Shown here one piece after another: positions 1-5,193 of a stretch of 5,193 nt of DNA. The stretch comes from Microthrixaceae bacterium (GTDB lineage: Bacteria > Actinomycetota > Acidimicrobiia > Acidimicrobiales > Acidimicrobilacustridaceae). The notes beneath the pieces were generated by a model. That model did no database searches, was not told where the DNA came from, and saw only the letters and a list, made by a program, of their open reading frames with translations. Made by a program: the position numbers and the translations under genes. The stretch lies in the NCBI GenBank assembly GCA_023264915.1, contig JAHFUU010000243.1, positions 1-5,193 on the forward strand. Reading direction: 5' to 3'. Positions within the stretch are counted from its first letter, which is position 1; each line of letters starts with the position of its first letter.

Positions 1-1
1 T

Positions 2-418
2 GATCCGTTCGCTGCATTCGTGACCGCGATCACGACCAGCTCACCGCAGGTCACACCACGAAGCGCGCCTGACGGCTCGCCCCACACGGCCAAGGACGGC
101 TTCGACGTCTCCTATGGCTCACCCGGTGCCGGCAGCCTCTAGGTTGGATGGGACGGCTCGCTCGACGTCAACGGCACGCAGCAGGCAACAGCTGACTACC
201 CCAGGTGGGATTCGCCCTGGACCCACGTCGACTTCGACACCTGGCGGTACCACGTGGCCATCGACGGTGCCACCCTCGACCTTGACCTGTCTGACGTTGC
301 TGCCTTCACGCTGACACCCGCTCCGACCGCGACGACGAGCTCGACCGCCCCTGGCTCGAGCACACCGAGCCCCCAAGGTGCCCAGCCAACCGCAGTCGTC
401 CCTCGCTTCACCGCCTGA
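2..418 (+). pseudogene. 3' part of an unidentified secreted-type protein gene, interrupted by an in-frame TAG
   Basis: One reading frame is open from the left edge to a TGA at 416-418 except for a TAG at 140-142. Its third codon positions are strongly GC-rich on both sides of the TAG, so both halves look like one gene. The product has a Ser/Thr/Pro-rich stretch (TTSSPQVTPRSAP), then a compact domain of about 70 residues containing DGFDVSYGSPGAGSL, the TAG, VGWDGSLDVNG, YPRWDSPW and YHVAIDGATLDLDLSD. A second Thr/Ser/Pro/Ala-rich tail (TPAPTATTSSTAPGSS) follows. Alternating hydrophobic residues and linkers suggest a beta-rich extracellular module. It loosely recalls C-terminal beta-sandwich parts of secreted polysaccharide-degrading proteins, but I cannot name the family. 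The true start lies outside the window. It converges on the lipoprotein gene. It may be a pseudogene, a readthrough product or a sequence error; the coding nature of the frame is more certain than its state. Confidence 0.55.
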
Positions 419-441
419 CAGGATGCCCCGGCACATCGACG

Positions 442-482
442 TGCCCCTGCCCCTGCCCCTGCCCCTGCCCCTGCCCCTGCCC
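442..482. repeat. Hexamer tandem repeat (TGCCCC)6 plus partial copy; G-quadruplex motif on the minus strand
   Basis: Six perfect copies of TGCCCC occupy 442-477 and a partial copy, TGCCC, occupies 478-482. The minus strand therefore carries six runs of four G and one of three G, each separated by only CA. That fits a classical G-quadruplex consensus very well. The array lies between the 3' ends of two convergent genes, 24 bases after the last plus-strand stop (416-418) and 26 bases past the lipoprotein stop on the minus strand. In plus-strand frames it would read (Ala-Pro)n or (Pro-Leu)n, but no convincing gene covers it. Such short repeats can change copy number by slippage. Confidence 0.9.
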
Positions 483-508
483 AGGATCATGGGTCGAGAC
501 CGATGCGT

Positions 509-1621
509 TCAACGCGTGGAGATCGAGACGAAGTCGCGTTCGTCCGGCTTGGTGAAGCGTGTTGCCGGGCCATGCATGAAGCTCGCCAGCTGGTGAGCAT
601 CTAGCCTCGCGGCGGCAGCATCCCAGGTGAACCAGTTGAAGGTGACCCAGCTGGGGTTGATGTCAAGTTCCATTGCTCGCGTCGCTCCGGCTTGGGCCAG
701 CAGCGACGCGAGGGTGGTGACGTTCAGCAACGGTGCGCCGACGTAGACGATCGAACCGTCCGAGCGCACACCGACGCCTGAGCGCGCCACGAGCTTGCGT
801 CCTCCAAGAGTGGAGCCCCAATGCTCGGTGTCATCTGGTTTGAGCCCAGGGACCGGCTGCCCGCCGTCGACCAGCAGCTCGAGGTTCTGGCGCACCGCGA
901 CAGGGTTGTCGGCGAGGCTCACATCTCGCCCCCATTGCCCCACGGTCAGCGCGCCGTTGCGGAGCACGGCCAGCGATGCAGCACCCTGCCGCAGTTCGGG
1001 CTGGGTCTTCCCGTCGATGTAGAGGCCTCCACGCGCGACATCGAACTTGAAGCCTCCGTTGAAGACCGCTGCGAGCCTGGGCTGGTCCTCTGCCAGGACG
1101 GTCGGCGCCACCGGCCATTTGCCGCCTGGCTCGGCGATGCCCGGATGGATCGTGGCGATGAACGCGCCCGGATCGATCCAGGCGACCACCGCGGGGGGGC
1201 CCAAACCTGTTCGCAGCTGTGTGGAATACATGCCGGCCGTCCCGTCGACGGTGGGCCCGATCGGGTTCCACTGGCCCTCGAAGGGGAACGCCTCAGGGCC
1301 CGCCAAGCCCACAGCACCCGGGGCGGTCAACCGAGCGGGTGCACCAACCATGGTGATCCGCGCCGGTCGGGCCGGCGACGTTGGGGTGGAAGCGGCCAAA
1401 CCGGTGCCAGGGCTGGCCTGAGGGTCAGACTGTGCAGTGGCCGGGGAACCGGGAGCGGCCGAGGTGGAAGGCGCGGGTTGCCGCCCCACCATCAGCCTCG
1501 TTCCCGCGCTCATCTCCCCCGACGGCAACCGCTCAGAGTCCCCGCAACTGCCTGCGAGCACCGACACTGCCAGCGCTGAAGCAACTGTCAGCGCCACCAC
1601 TGGTCGGGGTCGATTGTGCAC
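509..1621 (-). CDS. Lipoprotein with phosphodiester glycosidase (NAGPA-type, DUF2233-like) domain
   Basis: This 370-residue exported lipoprotein begins at GTG (1619-1621). The N-terminus is a signal peptide with Arg at 4 and 6, a hydrophobic core (9-22) and a lipobox, LAGSC, with lipidation expected at Cys26. A flexible Pro/Ser/Thr/Ala-rich linker follows (about 48-90). The rest is the catalytic domain: FNGGFKF (187-193), a GAASL/VGQWGRDV segment (213-234), RSGVGVRSDG (280-289), MELDINPSW (317-325) and a terminal RDFVSI (362-367). These match the actinobacterial phosphodiester glycosidase family, related to the lysosomal uncovering enzyme that removes GlcNAc from a phosphodiester. The bacterial substrate is unknown; a cell-envelope glycan or glycopolymer phosphodiester is an inference. 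The signal peptide begins right at this GTG, which supports the start. The stop is TGA. The gene is downstream of the transporter gene on the same strand, but a hairpin separates them. Confidence 0.85.
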   Translation of the reverse strand: MHNRPRPVVALTVASALAVSVLAGSCGDSERLPSGEMSAGTRLMVGRQPAPSTSAAPGSPATAQSDPQASPGTGLAASTPTSPARPARITMVGAPARLTAPGAVGLAGPEAFPFEGQWNPIGPTVDGTAGMYSTQLRTGLGPPAVVAWIDPGAFIATIHPGIAEPGGKWPVAPTVLAEDQPRLAAVFNGGFKFDVARGGLYIDGKTQPELRQGAASLAVLRNGALTVGQWGRDVSLADNPVAVRQNLELLVDGGQPVPGLKPDDTEHWGSTLGGRKLVARSGVGVRSDGSIVYVGAPLLNVTTLASLLAQAGATRAMELDINPSWVTFNWFTWDAAAARLDAHQLASFMHGPATRFTKPDERDFVSISTR

Positions 1622-1627
1622 GGCACT

Positions 1628-1633
1628 TCTATA
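1628..1633 (-). promoter_or_regulatory. Candidate -10 box (TATAGA) for a near-leaderless lipoprotein mRNA
   Basis: On the minus strand TATAGA ends six bases before the GTG start codon at 1621. A sigma-70-type -10 box in this position would start transcription at or within a base of the GTG, giving a leaderless message, which is common in actinobacteria. A -35 element is poor: TTCAGC lies 17-18 bases upstream and matches the consensus at only half its positions. A weak AGAAG overlaps the region and might instead act as a ribosome binding site, so the call is tentative. Confidence 0.35.
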
Positions 1634-1683
1634 GCCGAACCTGAACCGGAGCTGAAGTCACCAAGCGGCCCCATAGCTGCGCG

Positions 1684-1710
1684 GCTTCCCGACCGATGTG
1701 GTCGGGAAGC
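1684..1710 (-). terminator. Perfect 11-bp stem-loop 3' of the ammonium transporter gene
   Basis: GCTTCCCGACC (1684-1694) pairs perfectly with GGTCGGGAAGC (1700-1710) around a five-base loop. It starts 44 bases past the TGA stop of the transporter gene, in the gap before the lipoprotein gene. No run of T follows on either strand, so it is not a classical intrinsic terminator. U-tract-poor hairpins are commonly predicted as terminators in high-GC actinobacteria. It could also be an mRNA 3'-end stabiliser. Confidence 0.55.
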
Positions 1711-1754
1711 TGGCATGTCCCGTCAGAACCCGGTGCCTAACCACACCGCGATCT

Positions 1755-3092
1755 TCATGAGGAGCCCACGCGCTCTGAGGTACCAGACAGCGATCCGGCG
1801 AGGTCAGAGACCCTCGACATGAGCTGGCTGCTCTCGTGGTATGCAGTCTCGCTGTGCTGGTCGAGGTCGAGGCCCACATCCTCGGCCTCGTCGCTGACCC
1901 TGATCCCGATGGTGTGCTTGAGCGCCAGGAAGATCAGCGTGGTCACCGTGAAGGAGTAGATGATGGTCACCACGTTCGCGAGGAGCTGCTCGAGCAGCAG
2001 GTCTGTACCACCGCCATAGAACAGGCCGGGCTTGACCGTGCCGACGGTGCCGAAGAACTCCGGGTTCGAGAACAAGCCGATGAGGAGCGAACCGACCAGA
2101 CCGCCGACGAAGTGAACCCCGACGACGTCGAGGCTGTCGTCATAGCGTGCCTTGAACTTGAGGTTCACCGCGAAGCAACAAGCCACTCCTGCAATGGCAC
2201 CGATGAAGATCGGTGCCATGCCCGACACGAACCCCGCAGCGGGCGTGATCGCGACCAGCCCGGCCACGATGCCCGAGGCGACACCCAAGTTGGTGAAGTG
2301 CCCGTCCTTGACACGCTCGACGATCGCCCATGCGAGGCCTGCGGCCGCGGCCGCGAGGAAGGAGTTCATGAACGCCTGGATCGCGGTCCCGTTGGCAGCG
2401 AACGCAGAGCCCGCGTTGAAGCCGAACCAGCCGAACCACAAGATCCCGGCACCGAGCATCACCAGGGTCATGTTGTGTGGCGGGTGACCCTCCTTCGGCC
2501 AACCCCGACGCTTGCCGAGCACAAGGACGCCGGCGAGAGAAGCGATGCCGGCGTTGACGTGGATGACCGTGCCGCCGGCGAAGTCAAGGGAGCCTCGGGA
2601 ACCGAGCCACCCGCTCACCGCGCCGTCGACCCAGTAGCCCCCGTAGATCCAGTAGGAGACCGGTGCGTACACCAGCAGCACCCACAGGGGCACGAAGACG
2701 GCCCACGCGGCGAACTTCATGCGGTCAGCAACGGCGCCAGAGATGAGGGCCGGCGTGATCACGGCGAACATGCCGAGGAAGATCACCGCCAGAAGCAGGC
2801 GGCCACCCCCGCTGATGGCCATGCCGTCGCCCAGCTTGGTGTTGATGTCCATCTTGTTCAAGAAGGCCCAGTCGAAGTCCCCTATGAACCGCCCCTTGCC
2901 GCTGTAGGCAAGCGAGAACCCGGCAGCGACCCAGACGATCGGGACCGTCAGCAGACACCAGAAGCTCATCATGATCATGTTCAGGACGTTCCGGCTGCGG
3001 TCCATCCCGCCGTAGAACAGGGCGAGCCCCGGTGTCATGAACAGGACGAGCGCCGCAGCCACGAGCACCCATGCAGCGTCACCTGCAGTCAT
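1755..3092 (-). CDS. amt: Ammonium transporter, Amt/MEP/Rh family
   Basis: This 445-residue cytoplasmic-membrane ammonium channel has about 11 hydrophobic segments, starting with AWVLVAAALVLFMTPGLALF and FYGGM. It has no cleavable signal peptide. Key residues of E. coli AmtB have clear counterparts: the Phe gate (F105, F109), the site Asp (D170 in LDFAGG), the twin pore histidines (H178 in TVIHVNA, H327 in VGVHFVGG), and F225 and S229 in FGFNAGS. The position of AmtB Trp148 is Tyr150; actinobacterial relatives often have another aromatic here. DDSLDVVGVH and GLFYGGG resemble the mycobacterial Amt. The cytoplasmic tail (IRVSDEAEDVGLDLDQHSETAYHESS) is complete and carries an extra Ser-rich end. 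The ATG at 3090-3092 has a strong ribosome binding site. A GlnK (PII) protein normally blocks this channel, but no glnK gene is next to it here. Nitrogen control is likely, with a candidate GlnR-like site upstream. Confidence 0.96.
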   Translation of the reverse strand: MTAGDAAWVLVAAALVLFMTPGLALFYGGMDRSRNVLNMIMMSFWCLLTVPIVWVAAGFSLAYSGKGRFIGDFDWAFLNKMDINTKLGDGMAISGGGRLLLAVIFLGMFAVITPALISGAVADRMKFAAWAVFVPLWVLLVYAPVSYWIYGGYWVDGAVSGWLGSRGSLDFAGGTVIHVNAGIASLAGVLVLGKRRGWPKEGHPPHNMTLVMLGAGILWFGWFGFNAGSAFAANGTAIQAFMNSFLAAAAAGLAWAIVERVKDGHFTNLGVASGIVAGLVAITPAAGFVSGMAPIFIGAIAGVACCFAVNLKFKARYDDSLDVVGVHFVGGLVGSLLIGLFSNPEFFGTVGTVKPGLFYGGGTDLLLEQLLANVVTIIYSFTVTTLIFLALKHTIGIRVSDEAEDVGLDLDQHSETAYHESSQLMSRVSDLAGSLSGTSERVGSS

Positions 3093-3099
3093 GGTCAGT

Positions 3100-3107
3100 T
3101 CCTCCTC
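3100..3107 (-). promoter_or_regulatory. Ribosome binding site of the ammonium transporter gene
   Basis: On the minus strand GAGGAGGA, a near-perfect anti-16S complement, lies about seven bases before the ATG at 3092. It fixes the transporter start codon and is the strongest such site in the window. Confidence 0.85.
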
Positions 3108-3244
3108 GCTTGCCAGCGCGGGGATGCCCGGCTGCCTGTGTTGCCCGCCTTCTTGTCCAGATCCTCAACTGTCACCAGATCGGGTTCGAGCAGGACCACA
3201 ACATCGACACGGCGGCCCGGCCACGGTGAACCTAAGGAAGCGAC

Positions 3245-3293
3245 GTTTCCCTTCCGTTGATCGGGCGTTAACCGACCGTGTCAACTACCTGAC
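3245..3293 (-). promoter_or_regulatory. Candidate GlnR-like operator: five boxes with 11-bp spacing
   Basis: Read on the minus strand, GTCAG, GACAC, TTAAC, TCAAC and GAAAC follow one another with exactly six bases between each. The GlnR consensus of actinobacteria is GTnAC-n6-GAAAC repeated. GTCAG and TTAAC match GTnAC at four of five positions, GACAC matches GAAAC at four of five, and the last box is a perfect GAAAC, but TCAAC is weak and the alternation is imperfect. The array is about 150-200 bases upstream of the transporter start. amt genes are classic GlnR targets, so context supports it. A TTGACA (3279-3284, minus strand) overlaps it, but I found no good -10 partner. Confidence 0.35.
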
Positions 3294-3450
3294 CCAAATC
3301 TTGACTTGGCGTGGGGTGGGGCCTCTCCGGGCCATCGATCTTGTGAGCAAGCTCGCAGGTCAACGGGTACGTACCAGTGCTCAGGAGCTGAGACCGAGGC
3401 TCCAGCACCTCTGCGCTACATCGCCATATCTGTTTCGGAGGATGTCGCGT

Positions 3451-3472
3451 ACCTGAACTCATGGGTTCAGGT
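3451..3472. repeat. 8-bp perfect inverted repeat with 6-base spacer
   Basis: ACCTGAAC (3451-3458) is the exact reverse complement of GTTCAGGT (3465-3472), with TCATGG between. It lies about 130 bases upstream of the kinase-like gene. It could be an operator for a dimeric repressor or a small transcript hairpin. No T run follows, so a classical terminator is unlikely. Confidence 0.5.
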
Positions 3473-3588
3473 CCCTGTGGCAACCCCGGGGCGAGGAGGG
3501 CGCGACCAGGGGGCCGCGATCCACGAACGGCTGCGATGGGACTCATGATGGCGCCGTTGGCGCAGTTCGCTGCCGACCGCCGACCAAT

Positions 3589-3593
3589 GGGAG
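3589..3593 (+). promoter_or_regulatory. Weak ribosome binding site of the kinase-like gene
   Basis: GGGAG lies ten bases before the GTG at 3604. The spacing is longish but acceptable. An in-frame TGA at 3598-3600 just upstream means translation cannot start earlier in this frame. Confidence 0.4.
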
Positions 3594-3603
3594 CATCTGA
3601 GCT

Positions 3604-4557
3604 GTGGATCACGAGCTGACCGGAGACGGACCGGTCGACCAGGCGGAGAAGGGGCACCTCGCTGACTCGTCGGGTGCGACGCCGAGGTCGCTGAGCGGCC
3701 GGCTCGCCTCCGGCGCGCTCGAGGCCCTGCACGGCTGGGGCCGTCACGCCGTGAGGGCTGACCGCTTGCACGGTGGCACGACGGCCTCGACACTGCGGAT
3801 CCACCTCGATGACGGCACGACCGCGGTGCTCAAGCAGAGCCGCCGGGCGCCCGAGGACCTGTGGAGCATCGAAGCCGAGGGGCTGCAAGCACTGCGGGTG
3901 GCGGGGGGCCCGGCGGTCCCTGAGGTGCTGGCCCACGGCAAGGACTTCTTGTTGATCGAGGACTTCGGGCACCCGATCCCTGATTCCGACTCGTTCTGGG
4001 TGACCTTCGGCCACCAGCTCGCGACCATGCACCAGGTGACCGGACAGGGTTACGGCTGGCACTCGTCCACGATGCTGGCCCTCATACGCCAGGACAACAC
4101 CTGGACCGAGGACGGCTGGGAGTTCTTCGGCGAGCACCGCCTGCTGGCGATGTTGCGCCTCGAGAACGTCGAGGCGGCCCTTGCCCCCGAGGACCGCTCG
4201 TCGTTCGATCGGGTGATCGCCAGGCTCCCCGATCTGGTTCCGGCGCAGCCACCGTCGCTCGTCCACGGGGACTTGTGGCGCTCCAACGTCCTCGCGGCGG
4301 ATGCCGACAGCCCGGCGCTATGCGATCCGGCCGTCTCCTACACCTGGGCGGAGGTGGACATCTCGATGCTGTGGTGCAGCGGGGGCGTGCCCGAGTGCTG
4401 CTTCGACGCGTACCAGGAGATCCGGCCGATCGAGGGCGACTGGCGCGAGCGCATGCCGCTTCTGCATCTCCGTGAGAACCTCAGCGTGCTCGCGCACATC
4501 GGATACGACGAAGCAACCGTCGCGCAGGTCAGGGACGTGCTCGAGCGGTTCGGTTGA
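3604..4557 (+). CDS. Fructosamine kinase family (FN3K-like) phosphotransferase
   Basis: This 317-residue cytoplasmic protein has the aminoglycoside phosphotransferase/protein-kinase-like fold. Family members phosphorylate sugar-amine adducts (ketosamines) on proteins or small molecules so that they break down; the substrate here is unproven. Visible in order: a nucleotide-loop region, RLHGGTTAS (54-62), the ATP lysine in AVLKQ (K77), its likely Glu partner (E90 in SIEAEGLQAL), FLLIEDF (115-121), the family-typical GWEFFGEHRL (171-180), the catalytic loop HGDLWRSN (221-228, D223) and the metal-binding DPAV (D241). The C-terminal AYQEIRP and LHLRENLSVL segments match the fructosamine kinase family to its normal end. 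FN3K proteins often have a Cys in the nucleotide loop that acts as a redox switch; here the loop is GGTT. About 28 polar N-terminal residues precede the conserved domain. GTG 3604 is the first possible start. The stop is TGA. A 97-base gap leads to the next gene on the same strand. Confidence 0.85.
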   Translation: MDHELTGDGPVDQAEKGHLADSSGATPRSLSGRLASGALEALHGWGRHAVRADRLHGGTTASTLRIHLDDGTTAVLKQSRRAPEDLWSIEAEGLQALRVAGGPAVPEVLAHGKDFLLIEDFGHPIPDSDSFWVTFGHQLATMHQVTGQGYGWHSSTMLALIRQDNTWTEDGWEFFGEHRLLAMLRLENVEAALAPEDRSSFDRVIARLPDLVPAQPPSLVHGDLWRSNVLAADADSPALCDPAVSYTWAEVDISMLWCSGGVPECCFDAYQEIRPIEGDWRERMPLLHLRENLSVLAHIGYDEATVAQVRDVLERFG

Positions 4558-4639
4558 GATACGTCTGCGCCGGACGGTCTTCTTGCGTCGGGACGCCCGA
4601 TGAAGGAAGGTGACGGTCCGACCGCACGAGCAGCCCTTC

Positions 4640-4644
4640 AGGAG
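4640..4644 (+). promoter_or_regulatory. Ribosome binding site supporting the ATG 4655 start of the beta-barrel gene
   Basis: AGGAG is placed ten bases before the ATG at 4655. The upstream in-frame GTG at 4610 has a purine run (GAAGGAAG) that directly abuts it, which is too close to work. The ATG start is therefore preferred. Confidence 0.5.
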
Positions 4645-4654
4645 CCGGCAACCC

Positions 4655-5188
4655 ATGAGCTTCGCCCCGATACCCGGATATGGCACCGACCTGTACACAG
4701 AGCCAGACGCCGACCCTGACACCCTCGCCAACCTCGGCCCGCTCACGACCATGGCAGGCATCTTCGAGGGCCGCCGAGGCAAGGACGAGCACCCCGCCGC
4801 GGAGGGCACCGAGGGCAACGACTTCGTCGAGCGGTACGAGCTCCAACCGATAGATCCCCAGACCAACGGTCCTCAGCTTCTTTATGGCCTCAGGTACCAC
4901 ACCCACATCGTCAAGCCGGGTGAAGTCGAGACGTTCCACGATCAGGTCGGGTACTGGCTGTGGGAACCTGCGAAGGAGGCTGTCATCTTCACCCTCGCAA
5001 TCCCTCGCGGGCAGGTGCTGCTTGCATCAGGGGCGGCCAAACCGGCTACCGACGAGTTCGAGCTGCACGCGGCTCGCGGCACGGAGACCTACGGGATCCT
5101 GTCCAACCCGTTCCTCGATGCCGGTTTCCGAACGGTCAGCTACCGGATCAAGGTGATGCTCGGTCGCGACGGCACCTGGTCCTATTAG
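4655..5188 (+). CDS. Heme-binding beta-barrel (FABP/nitrobindin-like) protein, apparently cut short by a TAG
   Basis: From ATG 4655 this reads 177 residues to a TAG at 5186-5188. It matches a small cytoplasmic family of ten-stranded beta-barrels related to nitrobindin and THAP4, which can bind ferric heme. Visible motifs: NLGPL (26-30), GIFEGRRG (35-42) in place of the usual GxWxGxG opening, LRYHTHIV (79-86), FHDQVGYWLWEPA (94-106), IPRGQVLLASG (116-126) and GILSNPFL (147-154). There is no signal peptide. Relatives continue after the equivalent of RDGTWSY with roughly 20-30 more residues that form the final strands and include a conserved His. Here a TAG intervenes, and the frame then reads Asp plus GA before the window ends. 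It is either a nonsense-truncated gene, a readthrough case or a sequence error. A GTG at 4610 would add 15 residues but is poorly placed for ribosome binding. It may be co-transcribed with the kinase-like gene. Confidence 0.75.
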   Translation: MSFAPIPGYGTDLYTEPDADPDTLANLGPLTTMAGIFEGRRGKDEHPAAEGTEGNDFVERYELQPIDPQTNGPQLLYGLRYHTHIVKPGEVETFHDQVGYWLWEPAKEAVIFTLAIPRGQVLLASGAAKPATDEFELHAARGTETYGILSNPFLDAGFRTVSYRIKVMLGRDGTWSY

Positions 5189-5193
5189 GATGA

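Larger units (their letters stand above)
3094..3603. other. Divergent intergenic region between amt and the kinase-like gene
   Basis: About 510 bases separate two divergent genes and should hold both promoters. Seen here are the transporter ribosome binding site, the 11-bp-periodic boxes (3245-3293), an inverted repeat (3451-3472), a seven-base direct repeat CCAGATC (3157-3163 and 3175-3181) and a weak ribosome binding site for the kinase-like gene. A small plus-strand frame (3226-3456, GTG start, 76 codons) could be read, but its third positions are less GC-rich than in the neighbouring genes and it has no ribosome binding site, so I do not call it as a gene. I could not identify a convincing complete promoter. 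Confidence 0.6.

Noticed and set aside
119..490. Minus-strand frame ending in a Gly-Arg repeat
   Set aside because: The repeat only reflects the hexamer array, and the frame lies opposite a better-supported plus-strand coding frame.
1192..1202. Run of G followed by C as a possible frameshift site in the lipoprotein gene
   Set aside because: The reading frame continues with expected family motifs on both sides, so there is no sign of a shift.
821..1579. A 252-codon plus-strand open frame opposite the lipoprotein gene
   Set aside because: Antisense shadow of a clear phosphodiester glycosidase gene; Arg/Gly-rich with no family features.
2643..2645. Tyr150 at the AmtB Trp148 position as a functional anomaly
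   Set aside because: Actinobacterial Amt proteins, including the mycobacterial one as I recall it, have other aromatics here, so it is normal variation.
1836..3260. A 474-codon plus-strand open frame opposite the ammonium transporter
   Set aside because: It mirrors the transporter in a GC-biased antisense frame, has a charged low-complexity composition and shows no recognisable domain.
3279..3284. Perfect minus-strand TTGACA as the amt promoter -35
   Set aside because: No acceptable -10 hexamer lies 16-18 bases downstream, so I do not call a promoter.
3268..4266. A 332-codon minus-strand open frame opposite the kinase-like gene
   Set aside because: Antisense shadow; the plus strand carries all catalytic motifs of the phosphotransferase.
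4588..4600. TCGGG/CCCGA mini-hairpin between the kinase-like and beta-barrel genes
   Set aside because: Only five base pairs with a three-base loop and no T run; expected by chance at this GC content.

Overview
The window looks like chromosomal DNA from a high-GC actinobacterium (Actinomycetota). Third codon positions are GC-rich. The ammonium transporter is of the actinobacterial type: LMTPGLAFFYGGM-like N-terminus, no signal peptide, DDSLDVVGVH and GLFYGGG motifs. The lipoprotein's catalytic domain also matches a form I know mainly from actinobacteria. The class (for example Acidimicrobiia versus Actinomycetes) cannot be fixed from this sequence. I see no mobile element, CRISPR array, tRNA or rRNA.

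Layout from left to right. (1) Positions 2-418, plus strand: the 3' end of an unidentified, probably secreted protein, broken by an in-frame TAG at 140-142. A tandem TGCCCC hexamer array (442-482) follows, which is a strong G-quadruplex motif on the minus strand. (2) 509-1621, minus strand: a lipoprotein with a phosphodiester glycosidase (NAGPA-type) domain, convergent with region 1. (3) 1684-1710: a perfect 11-bp hairpin. (4) 1755-3092, minus strand: an Amt-family ammonium transporter with a strong ribosome binding site. (5) 3093-3603: about 510 bases between divergent genes. It holds an 11-bp-periodic motif array resembling a GlnR operator, an 8-bp inverted repeat and one doubtful small ORF. 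(6) 3604-4557, plus strand: a fructosamine-kinase-like phosphotransferase. (7) 4655-5188, plus strand: a heme-binding beta-barrel (FABP/nitrobindin-like) protein that stops at a TAG where its relatives continue. The window ends five bases later.

The genes do not form an obvious pathway. The kinase-like gene and the beta-barrel gene may be co-transcribed (97-bp gap, same strand). The transporter and lipoprotein genes are separated by the hairpin and probably have their own promoters. No glnK (PII) gene adjoins the transporter here.

The most noticeable oddity is that the reading frames at both ends of the window are interrupted by TAG followed by G, while the three intact genes all stop with TGA. 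Two independent nonsense mutations or sequence errors are the simpler explanation; UAG readthrough or reassignment is a testable alternative.
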